Source of the DNA: Rhodoferax sp.
Lineage (GTDB): Bacteria > Pseudomonadota > Gammaproteobacteria > Burkholderiales > Burkholderiaceae_C
Direction: 5' to 3'
Length of the DNA: 64,000 bases
Assembly (NCBI GenBank): GCA_029866205.1
Contig: JARWZT010000011.1
Span: 1-64,000 of the forward strand
This document shows, in pieces, positions 26,143 to 36,200 of this stretch. Numbering within the stretch: position 1 is the stretch's first letter; each line of letters opens with the position of its first letter. Under the pieces are notes generated by a model. The model was given only the letters and a program-made list of their open reading frames with translations, was not told the origin of the DNA and did no database searches. The translations under genes were made by a program, and so were the position numbers.

Positions 26143-29100
26143 TTAGCGGATTTGCAACACGCTGTCAAAAAGCTGGTTGGCCACTTGCAGCGTTTTGGCC
26201 GCTGCTTGGTAGGCCTGTTGGTAGCGAATCAGGTCACCCGCCTCTTTGTCCAGGCTCACGCCTGCCACTTCATCGCGCGATTTGACTGCTTGGTCGTGCA
26301 CCACCGTCAAAGCGGTTTGGGAGATACTGGCCTGCCGGGCAATGTTGCCCATCTCGTTGACGTGGTCGATGTAGGCGTTTGACAAGGTTTTTTTTCCCAC
26401 CACCGCCTTGGTCTCCAGGGCGTTCATGGCCAGCATGTTGTCGTTGCTGCCAATCCCGTCCGCATTGCCGTCCAGGGTAAATTCGTCGCCTGCTTTGGGT
26501 ACGGCCGTAAAGGACAACTGCAGTCCCTGGTAGGTGATGCCGGGCGTGAGCTGCGCCGGGTCCAGCGTGCGCTGGGCCAGCACCGTGTTGCTGGCGGAAT
26601 CAATGATTTGGTAGGCGTACTGCGGGTTTGTCGGGTCGGTATCCGCCAGAAATTGCACCTGGATTTGCTGGGCGCGCAGTGCTTGCTTGGGATCGGTGGC
26701 TTGGCCGCTATAGCTCGCTGAAACGCTGGCCATACCTGGGCCGGTGACAAAAACCAACAAATCGTCTTGCGTGGCACCGGAAATGTAGGCGCCCGTGCGA
26801 AAACCCAATTTTGCGAGGTCCGCCGGCGTGCCTGCGCTCCCAAAACCCAGCTGGATCGGCTTGGTGATCGAAACCCCGTTCTCGTCGACCAGCGGCTGGG
26901 TGAGTGTCACCTGACCCCGGTAGGTCTTTGAAGGCATGCCCAGGGCATTGACTGCGCTGGACCCCAGAGCGGTCGTGGCCGAAATGGTGATGTCCTCACC
27001 CTCGTACCCGGGTGCGTTCGTGACCATCAGCTCCCCGTTGGGGCTGACGCGCGCGGTAAATGTTGCTCCGTTCGCCGCCTGGGATGCGTTGATGGCATTG
27101 GCCAGCGCACGCACCGTGGTCGCCGAAGTCGCATCACTGATGGTCACGCCGTTGATGACCAGTGGCATGCCCAGTTTGAGGCCTTGGGCTGGCGGAATAA
27201 TCTCGTTTCGAGCGCTTGCGATCACGCCTGTTTGGCTCTGCAGTTCGTTGATCCAGGCGGCCACGTCCATCGCCCCGCTGGCCGAGCCAGAAAGCGCGCC
27301 CAGTGAAACACCATTGAGTGTCAGTGCGCTTTCGGCGATACCGCTGCTCAGGTCTTGGACTGCCTCCCCTTGCAACAGTGCGGGGAAAGGCTTGTTGCCG
27401 GTAATCTGGTCATTGCTGTTGTAGATCGGCTGCAGCTGAACTTGGGCCTGCGCACCGTAAAAAACCGTCATGGAACGGTAGTTCAGGTCCACGCCGTTAC
27501 CGAACGTAATGCCGGCGCTGCTATTTGACGCAAGTGCCGAACGCGCCGGGGACGTCTGATTGCCGGTCACAATCAGCCTGCTGGAATCGTTGGGGTCGGT
27601 GCGCAGGTCCGTGATCCCTGCGGCTACGGCTTCTGCACCGGCCAAGATGGTCGCTTTGTTCGACAAGATCAAGGCCGCGGTCTGTGCTGGGGTATTTCCT
27701 GCTGCAGAACCCTCGACCACCACCCCCAGGAAAGACTGTTCCCCTGTGGCGGTACCTGAAAGTTGGACCGACTGCTTGGCCCCGTTAAGGTAGTCGTCGC
27801 TGTAGCTCGCGCCCTCGGCAAAGCCGTTGTCGGTCGTCATCAGCGAACCCAGCAAATCTCCGTCGTTGGCCATGGAGCCGCCGATAAGTTGGCGGCCGTC
27901 ACGCGTGAGCACTTGCAGTTGCTGGCCGCTTTGGACGCTATCCAGAAAGATGCTCACATCGCTCATGCCGTTCGGAATCGTCGCTACGGCGGCCACCGGC
28001 ACACTGCGACCCACGCTGATGGAGCGCGCAGCACTGGGGTGCGCGTTGTTCACCAGTACCTGTGCCAGCGCAGCCGGGCCGCTGCTCACCGCGTCGGGGC
28101 TGTAGACCAGCGTGGCATCGGTGCCGCTGGTGTTGTTTGGCTGCTCGGTTACCCGAAATTGTGCCGCTGCGGCCACCAGCATGGGGTCCGTAAAAGCGAC
28201 TTGCATGCCACTGGACAGGCTGGAGGCACTCTTGTCAAAGCTGAACAGCGCCTGGCCCGGTTTGCCGTAGGCATTGATGCCTTGGGTGTGGATGGTATTG
28301 CTCTCATTGGCAAAAGTTTGTGCCAAATTGTCCAAGGCGCTTTCGGAACTGGCCAGCACCTGTTCCTGGAAGGCCATCAAGCCCGCCAGGGTTCCGCTCG
28401 TGATGCCATTGAGCGTGGTCGACTTGCCGTAGGGGTCCAACAAAAGCGTGGTTTTGTCGGAGGAGCCCCCGTTGTCGCTGGATCCGATGGGCAATGCGGT
28501 CGTGCCGCTGACGACGATATCTTGGTTGATCGAAGGCCCCAGGCTCACGGTCACCTGTCCGTTGGCGCTGAAAGCGGTATTGACATGGGCGAACACCGAG
28601 AGTTGCTTGAGCAGCAAATCGCGTTGGTCGAGCAAGTCGGGCGGCTGACGCGCCTCAGTCAACTGCTTGGTCAGCTGTCCGTTGACGACCGCAAGCTGCT
28701 TGGTCAGCGTATTCATCTGGTCGACGATGCTGTCCACGGAACTTTGGGTTTCGTCTTTGATCAGGTTGAGCTGTTCCGACAACTGACCAAAGCGTTGTGC
28801 CACACCCTCGGCGTCGCGCAAAAAACTGCTGCGCAGCACCGTGGACGACGTGTCCGACGACAGGGCGCGGGCGGAACTGAAAAATTGGTCCAACGCGGTG
28901 TTCAGTCCCATGGTGGAGCCACCCAAGACGTCAACAACCCGGTTCGCGTAATTGACCATGGGCCCTTGACTGGCCAGGTCGCTGGTGGTGTTGCGCAGGT
29001 TGGATTCGACAAATGCGTCGTATTGCCGCTTGACGCTGTCCACAATCACGCCGTTGCCCAAGAAAATATTCCCCGCCTTGGTCACCGGCAGTGCGGTCAA

Positions 29101-29220
29101 GGCGACGTCTTGGCGCGAGTACCCGTCGGTAGCGACGTTGGCAATGTTGTTACTGACGGTGGACAACGCGTTTTGGTACGCTGCCACCGCATTGCCGGCA
29201 ATGCCTGCGATATCGCTCAT
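26143..29220 (-). CDS. flgK: Hook-associated protein FlgK (HAP1), greatly enlarged
   Basis: The protein has 1,025 residues against about 550 in enterobacteria. N-terminal SNIANVATDGYSRQ is the flagellar rod/hook motif, followed by the FlgK helical blocks (NTLTKQLAVVNGQL, PDLLDQRDLLLKQLSV). The C-terminus GDLIRYQQAYQAAAKTLQVA is the conserved terminal coil. The extra ~470 residues lie in the middle. They include a module starting SFLGVVVEG at about residue 493, with LRTDPNDSSRLIVTG, that has two relatives in the hook protein encoded here. ATG overlaps the flgJ stop (ATGA). FlgK is exported through the flagellar type III system and forms the first junction ring on the hook. Confidence 0.95.
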   Translation of the reverse strand: MSDIAGIAGNAVAAYQNALSTVSNNIANVATDGYSRQDVALTALPVTKAGNIFLGNGVIVDSVKRQYDAFVESNLRNTTSDLASQGPMVNYANRVVDVLGGSTMGLNTALDQFFSSARALSSDTSSTVLRSSFLRDAEGVAQRFGQLSEQLNLIKDETQSSVDSIVDQMNTLTKQLAVVNGQLTKQLTEARQPPDLLDQRDLLLKQLSVFAHVNTAFSANGQVTVSLGPSINQDIVVSGTTALPIGSSDNGGSSDKTTLLLDPYGKSTTLNGITSGTLAGLMAFQEQVLASSESALDNLAQTFANESNTIHTQGINAYGKPGQALFSFDKSASSLSSGMQVAFTDPMLVAAAAQFRVTEQPNNTSGTDATLVYSPDAVSSGPAALAQVLVNNAHPSAARSISVGRSVPVAAVATIPNGMSDVSIFLDSVQSGQQLQVLTRDGRQLIGGSMANDGDLLGSLMTTDNGFAEGASYSDDYLNGAKQSVQLSGTATGEQSFLGVVVEGSAAGNTPAQTAALILSNKATILAGAEAVAAGITDLRTDPNDSSRLIVTGNQTSPARSALASNSSAGITFGNGVDLNYRSMTVFYGAQAQVQLQPIYNSNDQITGNKPFPALLQGEAVQDLSSGIAESALTLNGVSLGALSGSASGAMDVAAWINELQSQTGVIASARNEIIPPAQGLKLGMPLVINGVTISDATSATTVRALANAINASQAANGATFTARVSPNGELMVTNAPGYEGEDITISATTALGSSAVNALGMPSKTYRGQVTLTQPLVDENGVSITKPIQLGFGSAGTPADLAKLGFRTGAYISGATQDDLLVFVTGPGMASVSASYSGQATDPKQALRAQQIQVQFLADTDPTNPQYAYQIIDSASNTVLAQRTLDPAQLTPGITYQGLQLSFTAVPKAGDEFTLDGNADGIGSNDNMLAMNALETKAVVGKKTLSNAYIDHVNEMGNIARQASISQTALTVVHDQAVKSRDEVAGVSLDKEAGDLIRYQQAYQAAAKTLQVANQLFDSVLQIR

Positions 29221-29756
29221 GGACTATTCGCCTCGGGTGGCGCGCTGGCGTTCACATTGGGCGCAAAGCGTTGGGTGAGAGGCATCGGTCCCCCCGCGCG
29301 TGGCAATGGCCCCAGCGCAGGTGGGGCGTCGTTGAAATGCATGGCCTTGGCGGGCTCGGCCTTCAGCGACATCCCTTTGTTCTGGCGTGCCTCCAGCAGG
29401 GCCGCGGTGCTGGCGGGCGGTGCGCTGGTGTCCGGCATGTGCTTGACCAGCATGTCAGCCAAGCCCAGCGCGTTTCGCTTGGCCATGGAAACGGACACCT
29501 CTTTGTCAAACATCGCCTCGAAGGTGTCTTTGCCAGCAGATTCAACCAAATCGCTTTTGGGCGTTGCATCGCGCATGGTCTTCATCATCATCTGCAGGAA
29601 CATGGCCTCAAACTGCTGCGCGGTTTCACGCGTGGCTGATTTGGCATCCGTGCGGGCTTGGCCCTTGAGCTTGCCCAGTCCTCCAAAGTCCAGGTAGGAA
29701 CCCGTCACCCCGGTGCTGACAGGGGCGGGGGGCAGGGCGTTAGGGTTCGTATCCAT
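29217..29756 (-). CDS. flgJ: Rod-capping protein FlgJ, scaffold domain only
   Basis: A 179-residue protein. Residues about 38-115 are the rod-binding domain (ETAQQFEAMFLQMMMKTMRD, then TFEAMFDKEVSVSMAKRNAL). The peptidoglycan hydrolase half present in the ~313-residue Salmonella FlgJ is missing; the rest is a Pro/Ala-rich tail. A separate LysM-transglycosylase gene just beyond flgB may supply the missing activity. FlgJ guides rod polymerisation in the periplasm. It lies 40 bases after flgI and is coupled to flgK by ATGA. Confidence 0.92.
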   Translation of the reverse strand: MDTNPNALPPAPVSTGVTGSYLDFGGLGKLKGQARTDAKSATRETAQQFEAMFLQMMMKTMRDATPKSDLVESAGKDTFEAMFDKEVSVSMAKRNALGLADMLVKHMPDTSAPPASTAALLEARQNKGMSLKAEPAKAMHFNDAPPALGPLPRAGGPMPLTQRFAPNVNASAPPEANSP

Positions 29757-29796
29757 GGCGTTCGGTGACGGGTCTGTGGAGTCTGGGGTGCAGCCG

Positions 29797-30933
29797 TCAA
29801 ATCACCAACAGCTCGGCACGCAGGCTGCCAGAGCTTTTGAGTGCTTCCAGAATGGCGATCAGAGCGGACGGCGTGGCGCCCACCTGGTTGACGGCGTCCA
29901 CGATCTGGCGCAGGTCTACACCAGGCTGGAACAGGAACATCGGCTTGTTGGGCTCGCTCACCTTCACGTCGGCGTTTTGCACATCCTTGGTGGTACCGTT
30001 GGACAGCATGCCGGGCTGTGACACCTCATTGGTCATGGCCACCGAGACGCTGATGGTGCCATGGCTTACGGCGGCAGCCAGCACCCGGACATTGCGGCTG
30101 ATAACCACCGTACCTGTGCGCGCGTTCACCACAATGCGCGCAGGCGGTTCACCTGGCTGCACATCAATATTCTCGATCATGCTCATGAACGATACCCGCT
30201 GGCTGCTGTCCATCGGGGCGCGTACCACGATCGAGACACTGTCCAGCGCGCTGGCGACATCGCCGCCAAATTTGGCGTTGATGGCCTGAATGATGCTCGA
30301 TGCGGTGGTGAAGTCTCCGTCGCGCAGATTGAGAAGCACGTTGTCCGCTTTGTCAAAGGAGTTTTCTACGGCCTTCTCGACTGTCGCGCCGCCAGGGATG
30401 CGGGCTGCGGTGGTCACACCCGTGGAGACCTTGGACCCTGCGCCACCCGCGTCAATCCCGGTGGCGGTGAGAGAGCCTTGGGCCAGCGCGTAAATTTGTC
30501 CGTCCACACCACGCAGGCTGGTGAGCAACAAGCTGCCTCCGCGCAAATTGGTGGCCTTGCCGATGGCGGACACGTTGATATCGATGCGCTGGCCGGGCTT
30601 GGACATGCCCGGCAGGTCCGCGGTGATCATGACGGCGGCTACGTTTTTCAGGTCAATTTTTCCGCCGCTACTGGCGGCTTCGTAGTCGCTCAGGGGGTTT
30701 TCCTGGTTGACGCCCATGCGGTTCAGCAGGGTTTTCATGCTCTGGGTGGTGAACGACAGATCCGAGCCGTCGCCGGTGCCCTGCAGGCCCACGACCAGGC
30801 CATAGCCGATGAGCTGGTTGCCACGCATGGCCGCCATGGTGGTGAGGTCTTTGATGCGGTCGGCGTGCGCCATGGAGAACGGCAACACCCACAGCAAGAC
30901 TGCCAAGGGCAGGGAGTGGAAGAGTTTTCGCAT
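29797..30933 (-). CDS. flgI: Flagellar P-ring protein FlgI
   Basis: The protein has 378 residues, close to the usual length. A Sec signal peptide is clear (MRKLFHSLPLAVLLWVLPFS, then MAHA). The mature start DRIKDLTTMAAMRGNQLIGY and GLVVGLQGTGDGSD are the FlgI signature, and GMSKPGQRIDINVSAIG and the ending GATPSALIAILEALKSSGSL also fit. It forms the periplasmic P ring around the rod with help from FlgA, which is encoded divergently at 39.9 kb. It sits between flgH and flgJ in the standard order. Confidence 0.97.
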   Translation of the reverse strand: MRKLFHSLPLAVLLWVLPFSMAHADRIKDLTTMAAMRGNQLIGYGLVVGLQGTGDGSDLSFTTQSMKTLLNRMGVNQENPLSDYEAASSGGKIDLKNVAAVMITADLPGMSKPGQRIDINVSAIGKATNLRGGSLLLTSLRGVDGQIYALAQGSLTATGIDAGGAGSKVSTGVTTAARIPGGATVEKAVENSFDKADNVLLNLRDGDFTTASSIIQAINAKFGGDVASALDSVSIVVRAPMDSSQRVSFMSMIENIDVQPGEPPARIVVNARTGTVVISRNVRVLAAAVSHGTISVSVAMTNEVSQPGMLSNGTTKDVQNADVKVSEPNKPMFLFQPGVDLRQIVDAVNQVGATPSALIAILEALKSSGSLRAELLVI

Positions 30934-30955
30934 GGTGCTTTTGCTTTCAGGGGCC

Positions 30956-31612
30956 TTAGAAAGGCCAGAGTTTCAGCAGGCCGCTGGTCGCCCATCCGGC
31001 ACGGCTGGCTGCTGCCATGTCGCCGGTGCCGCGGTAGGTGATCTGGGCGTTGGCCAGACGGCGGGATTGCACCGTGTTGTTGGGCGCAATGTCGTCGGGG
31101 CGCACGACACCCGCGACTTGGATGATTTCCGCGCCTTCGGTCAGCGCCAGTTGTTTTTCACCGCGCAGCACGAGGTTGCCGTTGGCCATCACGTCAATCA
31201 CCGAGACCGCCACCGAGCCCGTGAGCGTGGCCGTTTGGTCCGCTGTGCCGCTGCCTTCGTTTTTGATGGTGCCGCCTAGCAGGTTGGCTGCGGGCAACAA
31301 GCCACCACCCATGGCGGCAGGAACCACATCGTTGCTGGAGGTCCGTTTGACCACTCCGCTCTGGGTCCGTCCGGCCTGGGTCGATTCATTTAGAAGCACG
31401 GTAATCACATCACCGACTTGAAAAGCGCGACCGCGGCCAAAGAAGTTTTCGCTTTGGGCCCCGTTGTAGATCGCGCCGGTGGCCATTTGAGGCGCGGCTT
31501 GCACGACGGGGTAAACCGGCCGAAATCCTTCGGTGTGTGCCAAGGGCTCGCGCGGCAATACCGAACAGGCACTTACGCAGAGGGTGGTCAGCGCCAACAA
31601 AACATATTTCAT
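30956..31612 (-). CDS. flgH: Flagellar L-ring lipoprotein FlgH
   Basis: ATG 31612 is chosen over an in-frame TTG four codons earlier because it begins the signal peptide directly: MKYVLLALTTLCVSACSVLP, with lipobox V-S-A-C. The protein is 218 residues. The FlgH pattern follows: GAIYNGAQSENFFGRGRAFQ, VGDVITVLLNEST, LTGSVAVSVIDVMANGNLVL and EIIQVAGVVRPDDIAPNNTV. It builds the outer-membrane L ring. It follows flgG by 12 bases. Confidence 0.96.
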   Translation of the reverse strand: MKYVLLALTTLCVSACSVLPREPLAHTEGFRPVYPVVQAAPQMATGAIYNGAQSENFFGRGRAFQVGDVITVLLNESTQAGRTQSGVVKRTSSNDVVPAAMGGGLLPAANLLGGTIKNEGSGTADQTATLTGSVAVSVIDVMANGNLVLRGEKQLALTEGAEIIQVAGVVRPDDIAPNNTVQSRRLANAQITYRGTGDMAAASRAGWATSGLLKLWPF

Positions 31613-31624
31613 GGTGTCTGCCAA

Positions 31625-32410
31625 CTACATGTTTTGGTTGATGTACTTCAGCATGCCGTCTACCGCAGAGATGGCCTTGGAGTTGATCTCATAGGCGCGC
31701 TGGGTCTCAATCATGTTGACCATTTCTTCCACCACGTTCACGTTCGAGGCTTCGAGCGTGCCCTGCATGATTGAGCCGGCACCGGCCGTACCCGGTGGTA
31801 CCACTTGGGGCGCACCGCTGGCGGGGGTTTGCAACATCAGATTTTGACCGGCAGCCTGCAGCCCGGCGGGATTCAGGAAGCGCGCAATCAGCACTTGCCC
31901 CAGCACCTGCTGTCCGGCACCCCCTTGCAACTCCACCGATACCGTGCCATCACGACCAATCGTCACGCTGGCGGCTGTGGCTGGTATCGTGATCGCCGGC
32001 TGCAAAAGTGCGCCGTTGGAGGTGACCAGTTGTCCGGTTGCCGACACCTTGAAGTTGCCGTCGCGGGTGTACGCCGTTGTGCCGTCCGCCTGGGCGATCT
32101 GGAAATGACCGTCCCCTGCAATCGCCAGATCCAAGGGGTTCTGGCTATTGATCATATTGCCCTGGACGTTGAGCTTTTCGGTCGCCACGACGCGCACGCC
32201 CGTACCCAGCATCAAACCCGTAGGCGCCTGCGTGGTAGCGCTTGTCTGGCCACCGGCCTGGCGGACGTTTTGGTACAGCAAGTCTTCAAAAACCGCGCGA
32301 TCGCGCTTGAAGCCCGTGGTGTTCACGTTGGCCAAGTTGTTGGAAATCACATTCATGCGCGTCTGCTGCGCGTCGAGGCCTGTTTTGGCCACCCACATTG
32401 ATGCGTCCAT
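31625..32410 (-). CDS. flgG: Distal rod protein FlgG
   Basis: The protein has 261 residues, exactly the typical size. MWVAKTGLDAQQTRMNVISN and NLANVNTTGFKRDRAVFEDL are the N-terminal rod motif. VNVVEEMVNMIETQRAYEIN and SKAISAVDGMLKYINQ are the C-terminal helix. It is preceded by its own sigma-54 promoter, so flgG-H-I-J-K-L can be expressed separately from flgB-F. Confidence 0.97.
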   Translation of the reverse strand: MDASMWVAKTGLDAQQTRMNVISNNLANVNTTGFKRDRAVFEDLLYQNVRQAGGQTSATTQAPTGLMLGTGVRVVATEKLNVQGNMINSQNPLDLAIAGDGHFQIAQADGTTAYTRDGNFKVSATGQLVTSNGALLQPAITIPATAASVTIGRDGTVSVELQGGAGQQVLGQVLIARFLNPAGLQAAGQNLMLQTPASGAPQVVPPGTAGAGSIMQGTLEASNVNVVEEMVNMIETQRAYEINSKAISAVDGMLKYINQNM

Positions 32411-32446
32411 TGACTGCTCCAGGGTTTGTTAAGTTAGAAGGCTATA

Positions 32447-32462
32447 AGCAAGGCGCGTGCCT
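32447..32462 (-). promoter_or_regulatory. Sigma-54 promoter before flgG
   Basis: The minus strand reads AGGCACGCGCCTTGCT. GG-N10-GC is exact, GGCACG and CTTGCT match, and only the leading T of TGGCACG is replaced by A. The start point would be near 32436, about 26 bases before the flgG ATG, in the 62-base flgF-flgG gap. Confidence 0.6.
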
Positions 32463-32472
32463 GGAAAAACCG

Positions 32473-33237
32473 TCAGCTGGCTTTCATCATGGTTGCACCA
32501 GATTCGTCACAAGTTTTGCTTTCTTTAATCAGGTTGACCTGCTGCTCAAATGAGCGGCTTTGGTCCATCAGTTTGACCATGATGGACAGGGCATTGACGT
32601 TGCTGCCCTCGAGCGCACCGGCGGTCAGGTTGGGCAACACCGGGCCGTTGGTAATGTCGGAGCCAGGCTCGGCGCCTGAAACGGAAAAAAGACCATCTTC
32701 CCGGCGCTGCAGGGGGGTTTGGCTGGCGTCGCGAAGCATCAGAACCCCAATCTGAAGGGGCGGTGTATTGGTGGGTTGGGCCGGGTCGCTGCCAAAAACG
32801 GTGCCGTCAGACCGGATCGTGACACGCACGCCGGGCGGAATCGTGACTGCTCCGCCGGTTTGGCTGCGCACCAGCGCGCCGGTGCCGTTTTCCAGGACGC
32901 CGTTGGCATTGACGCGCAGGTCACCGCGGCGGGTGAATGCCAAGGCTCCGTCAGGCGCGGTCACGCCCATCACGGTGCTGCCGCTCATGGCAATGTCCAG
33001 ATCGTTGCCCGTGGCGACCACCGGGCCCGCCCGCATACTGATGTAGTCCTCGGAAAAGGTTTGCGGTTGGAAGCGGCTTTTCAAGCCAGCGCCTTCCACC
33101 GCAACGGTGCGCAGGGCGGCCTCAAAACTGCGTTTGAAACCGGTGGTGGTGACGTTGGCCAGCTCGTTGACCGCCATCTGCCGCCCCAGCGTCTGCTCGT
33201 TCATTGCCACGGCGGCGTTAAAGGCCAAGCGATCCAT
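32473..33237 (-). CDS. flgF: Proximal rod protein FlgF
   Basis: A 254-residue protein with AAGGAG before the ATG. The N-terminus MDRLAFNAAVAMNEQTLGRQ and ANVTTTGFKRSFEAALR is the FlgF form of the rod motif. VNALSIMVKLMDQSRSFEQQ, then VNLIKES, forms the C-terminal helix. The end is slightly extended (KTCDESGATMMKAS) relative to the usual stop after the helix. It lies between flgE and flgG in canonical order. Confidence 0.96.
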   Translation of the reverse strand: MDRLAFNAAVAMNEQTLGRQMAVNELANVTTTGFKRSFEAALRTVAVEGAGLKSRFQPQTFSEDYISMRAGPVVATGNDLDIAMSGSTVMGVTAPDGALAFTRRGDLRVNANGVLENGTGALVRSQTGGAVTIPPGVRVTIRSDGTVFGSDPAQPTNTPPLQIGVLMLRDASQTPLQRREDGLFSVSGAEPGSDITNGPVLPNLTAGALEGSNVNALSIMVKLMDQSRSFEQQVNLIKESKTCDESGATMMKAS

Positions 33238-33270
33238 GGTGCGGACTCCTTAAAGTGCTAAAGGCGCGGC

Positions 33271-36200
33271 TTATGAGCGCAGGTTGATGATGGCCGAAGT
33301 CATCGTCGAACTGGTTTCAATGGCCTTGGCATTGGCCTGGAAGTTACGCTGGGCGGTGATCAGGTCCACCAGCTCTTGCGTCAAGTCAACGTTGGCCCGT
33401 TCGGTCGCACCTGCGCGCAGGGTCCCGAAGCCGGCTGAGCCCGCAGTTCCCAGAATCGGTTTGCCTGAGGACGCTGACGCCAAGAAACTGGAGTCACCAA
33501 TCTGGCGCAAACCGGAGGGGCTTGAGAAGTTGGTGAGCAAAATTTTCGCCAGAGACTTCTGGGTACCGTTGGAGAACGATGCACTCACCAGACCGTCGTT
33601 GCCAATCGTGACGCCAACCAGCGATCCTTCGGGGGCGCCGTCCTGCGACTGTGAGAGCACCGCAAAAGGCGAGGTGTATTGGGTCGAAGCAGCGTAGTCC
33701 ACGTTAATGGTCAAAGCGCCCTTACCGCCGGCCAGATAGACCGTCTCCAGCTGGGTTCCCTGAATGGGCGAGTAGAGCTTACCCGCCGTGTTGAAGGTCA
33801 ATTCGCCTTTGTCCAGGAAGATCGGTGACCAGGCGGGCAGGCCGGTAAAGCCGTCCCCGTTGGTGGTCTCGTTGCCATCTTTGTCGATGTACTTGGGTTG
33901 CAGCGCACCGTTCACTACATCTTTGTGTTGGCTGGGCTTGATCCAGGTGGACGTGGTACCCCGGCCCGCTTCAACCTGGTCCAGGCCCCAATTGCTGCTG
34001 CCAGAGATCTTGATAAACGAGTCAGACCCGGTCGTGCCTGTCGTAAAGACGAAATTGTTGTTGGCGTAATCGTAAGTCACCTTGACTCCATTCACCGTGG
34101 TGGGCGAATCTTCGAGTACGCCGTCGACACTTTTCCGTTCAGCCAGCGAGTTAATGCCTTTTTGCAGCTCCTTCATGAAGTTGTCCAAGGAATAGGTCGT
34201 GCTGGGTGGCACGATGACCGTGCCCTTGATACCGTCGACAGTCACCACAAATTTGTTGTTTGTGGCGTCCACGACAAAGTTATTGCCCACGTTCACGGTC
34301 GGTGGCTTTCCACGGGCAATTGCAGGTTCCGAGGAAATGCCGCGGGTGGCGACGGAGGATTTCGTCACTTCCACGGGTACCAACTTGCCGTCCACTTCCT
34401 TGCTTTCGGCAAAGCCGAACAAGGCGGCGGCTGATGAGCCTGGCGGCACCGTAATTGCAATGGCCGATGAGTCGCCGGTGGTACCTGATGTGACGCTGAA
34501 TGACTTGTTGACCGCGTCATAGCTCACTTGGATGCCGTAGCGTTGGTCTGTGACCGCGCGCAACGGATTTTTGTTATTTGGCAGCATTTTGAGCCCGGAC
34601 AGACCGTCGCTATCCAGTGTGACGGGTATCGTTCCCAAGCCCAAAATCGTGTTGGGGGATGCGCCTGAGGACAACGTAAGCACGTTTGCACCTGCGTTGG
34701 TTGCGTCGGTGATTTTGAAGCTCTGGCTGTTGTAGTCGTAAGCGACGACGATCGGAGACTTGGGCAGACCGGCGCTGACTGGTGCACTCGCACCAAATGT
34801 CACACCGTTACTGGTGGTCGCGCTGAGCGCGGTAGGTGACAAACCGCCACTGGTCGTTAAGCCCTCATCGATTTCATTAACGACCACAGACAGAGCAGCG
34901 GTGACTCCTGTCACCGTGGGAGTGAAAGCCTCCGGGGCGGCTTGGGTCTGGTCGTAGACCAAAATGAGCTGGCTGGAGTTATTCGGATCAATCTGGATGT
35001 CTCGAATGCCCAGAGAATTGGCATTCGGCGTCGCATCCACGGCGCTAGACAAAATGGCAGCTTTGGCAGCGACTATTTTGGAAGCCACCTGGGCCGCGGT
35101 GTCGTCAGCTCCAGTGCGCGGGATCGCTACGCCCATGAAGGTGGTGGCCGCGGTGGCCGGCCCGGTGAGCTGTACCGTCTGTTTCGGATACTGGTGGTAA
35201 GTCAATACCACCGTGGTGCCGTCCGCTCCGGCCTCGATGCTCTCAAGGCCCGGGTTCTCCGCGAGGATGGCTTCAGCCGAGGCCACAATGTTGCTTATGG
35301 TCTTGACAACCGTGTCGCCTTCTGCGGCACCGCTTACGGTGGCTCCCATGAAGGTCAGCGGCGTTGAGGTCACGCTGCCAGAAACGGTGACAAACTCGCG
35401 CGCATGGCCCCCGAGCACCGAGTTGTCGATCTGGGTTTGCATGATCGCGGTAAGTTCCTCGACCGATACGTTGCTGGGATCCGCAAAGCCGGACAATTTG
35501 ATTTCTGCTTTGACGGGGGATCCGTTGGAAACACGGGAGTCGGTCAGGGTAAAAATCGTATCCGGATTGGAGACGCTGGCCGTGGTGCTGGTGAAGTTGA
35601 AGCTGGTTTCATCGCCAAACTTGCGGTTAAGGAACTTGGTGGCTTCTGAGGCCAACGTAGCGCCTGTCAGCACCGTCGATGAGTTTTTCAAGTAGCTCAA
35701 GTCAACCATCACCGGTGCGGTAGACCCGTCGACGTTGACCGTGAAAAGATTACTCAGATCAATCGCCTTGTCGGTCAAGCCGGCAAAGGTGTTGGTACCA
35801 CCTGTCAAATCCACAGTCGAGCCTACCCCGGTAATGCCCGCGGGGGTGGACGTGCGTTTGTCGGTCAGTTCATCCAGCGAGATCAGCTGTGTCTTGGCGG
35901 TGGTGAGTTCGTCCTTGACCTCGTTGTAGGACTTGATTTGGCCGTACTGGTTTACATACTGCAAATCGCCATTGATGTCCGTCGACTGCGCCAATGCGGC
36001 AGACACCTGGTCTTCACCCACGAACACATGGGTTTGCCATTTGTTGTAAGGGCTGGTCTGGTTGGCGTTTTGGGTCTTGACATAGTAGATGGTGGCCAGG
36101 TAGCCGTTACCGCCGCTGTCGTACACGGTGAACGCGGTGGATTTGTTGAAACTGGCCGGGTTGGTGCGGCTGAAGGTTTCTGTAATCACCGCGGCATCCG

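Noticed and set aside
27763-29697. A 644-codon plus-strand frame across flgK and flgJ
   Set aside because: It is a shadow of strongly biased flgK codons. flgK, flgJ and flgL are certain on the other strand.
30061-31041. A 326-codon plus-strand frame opposite flgI/flgH
   Set aside because: It is antisense to two unmistakable flagellar genes, with no domain or ribosome site.
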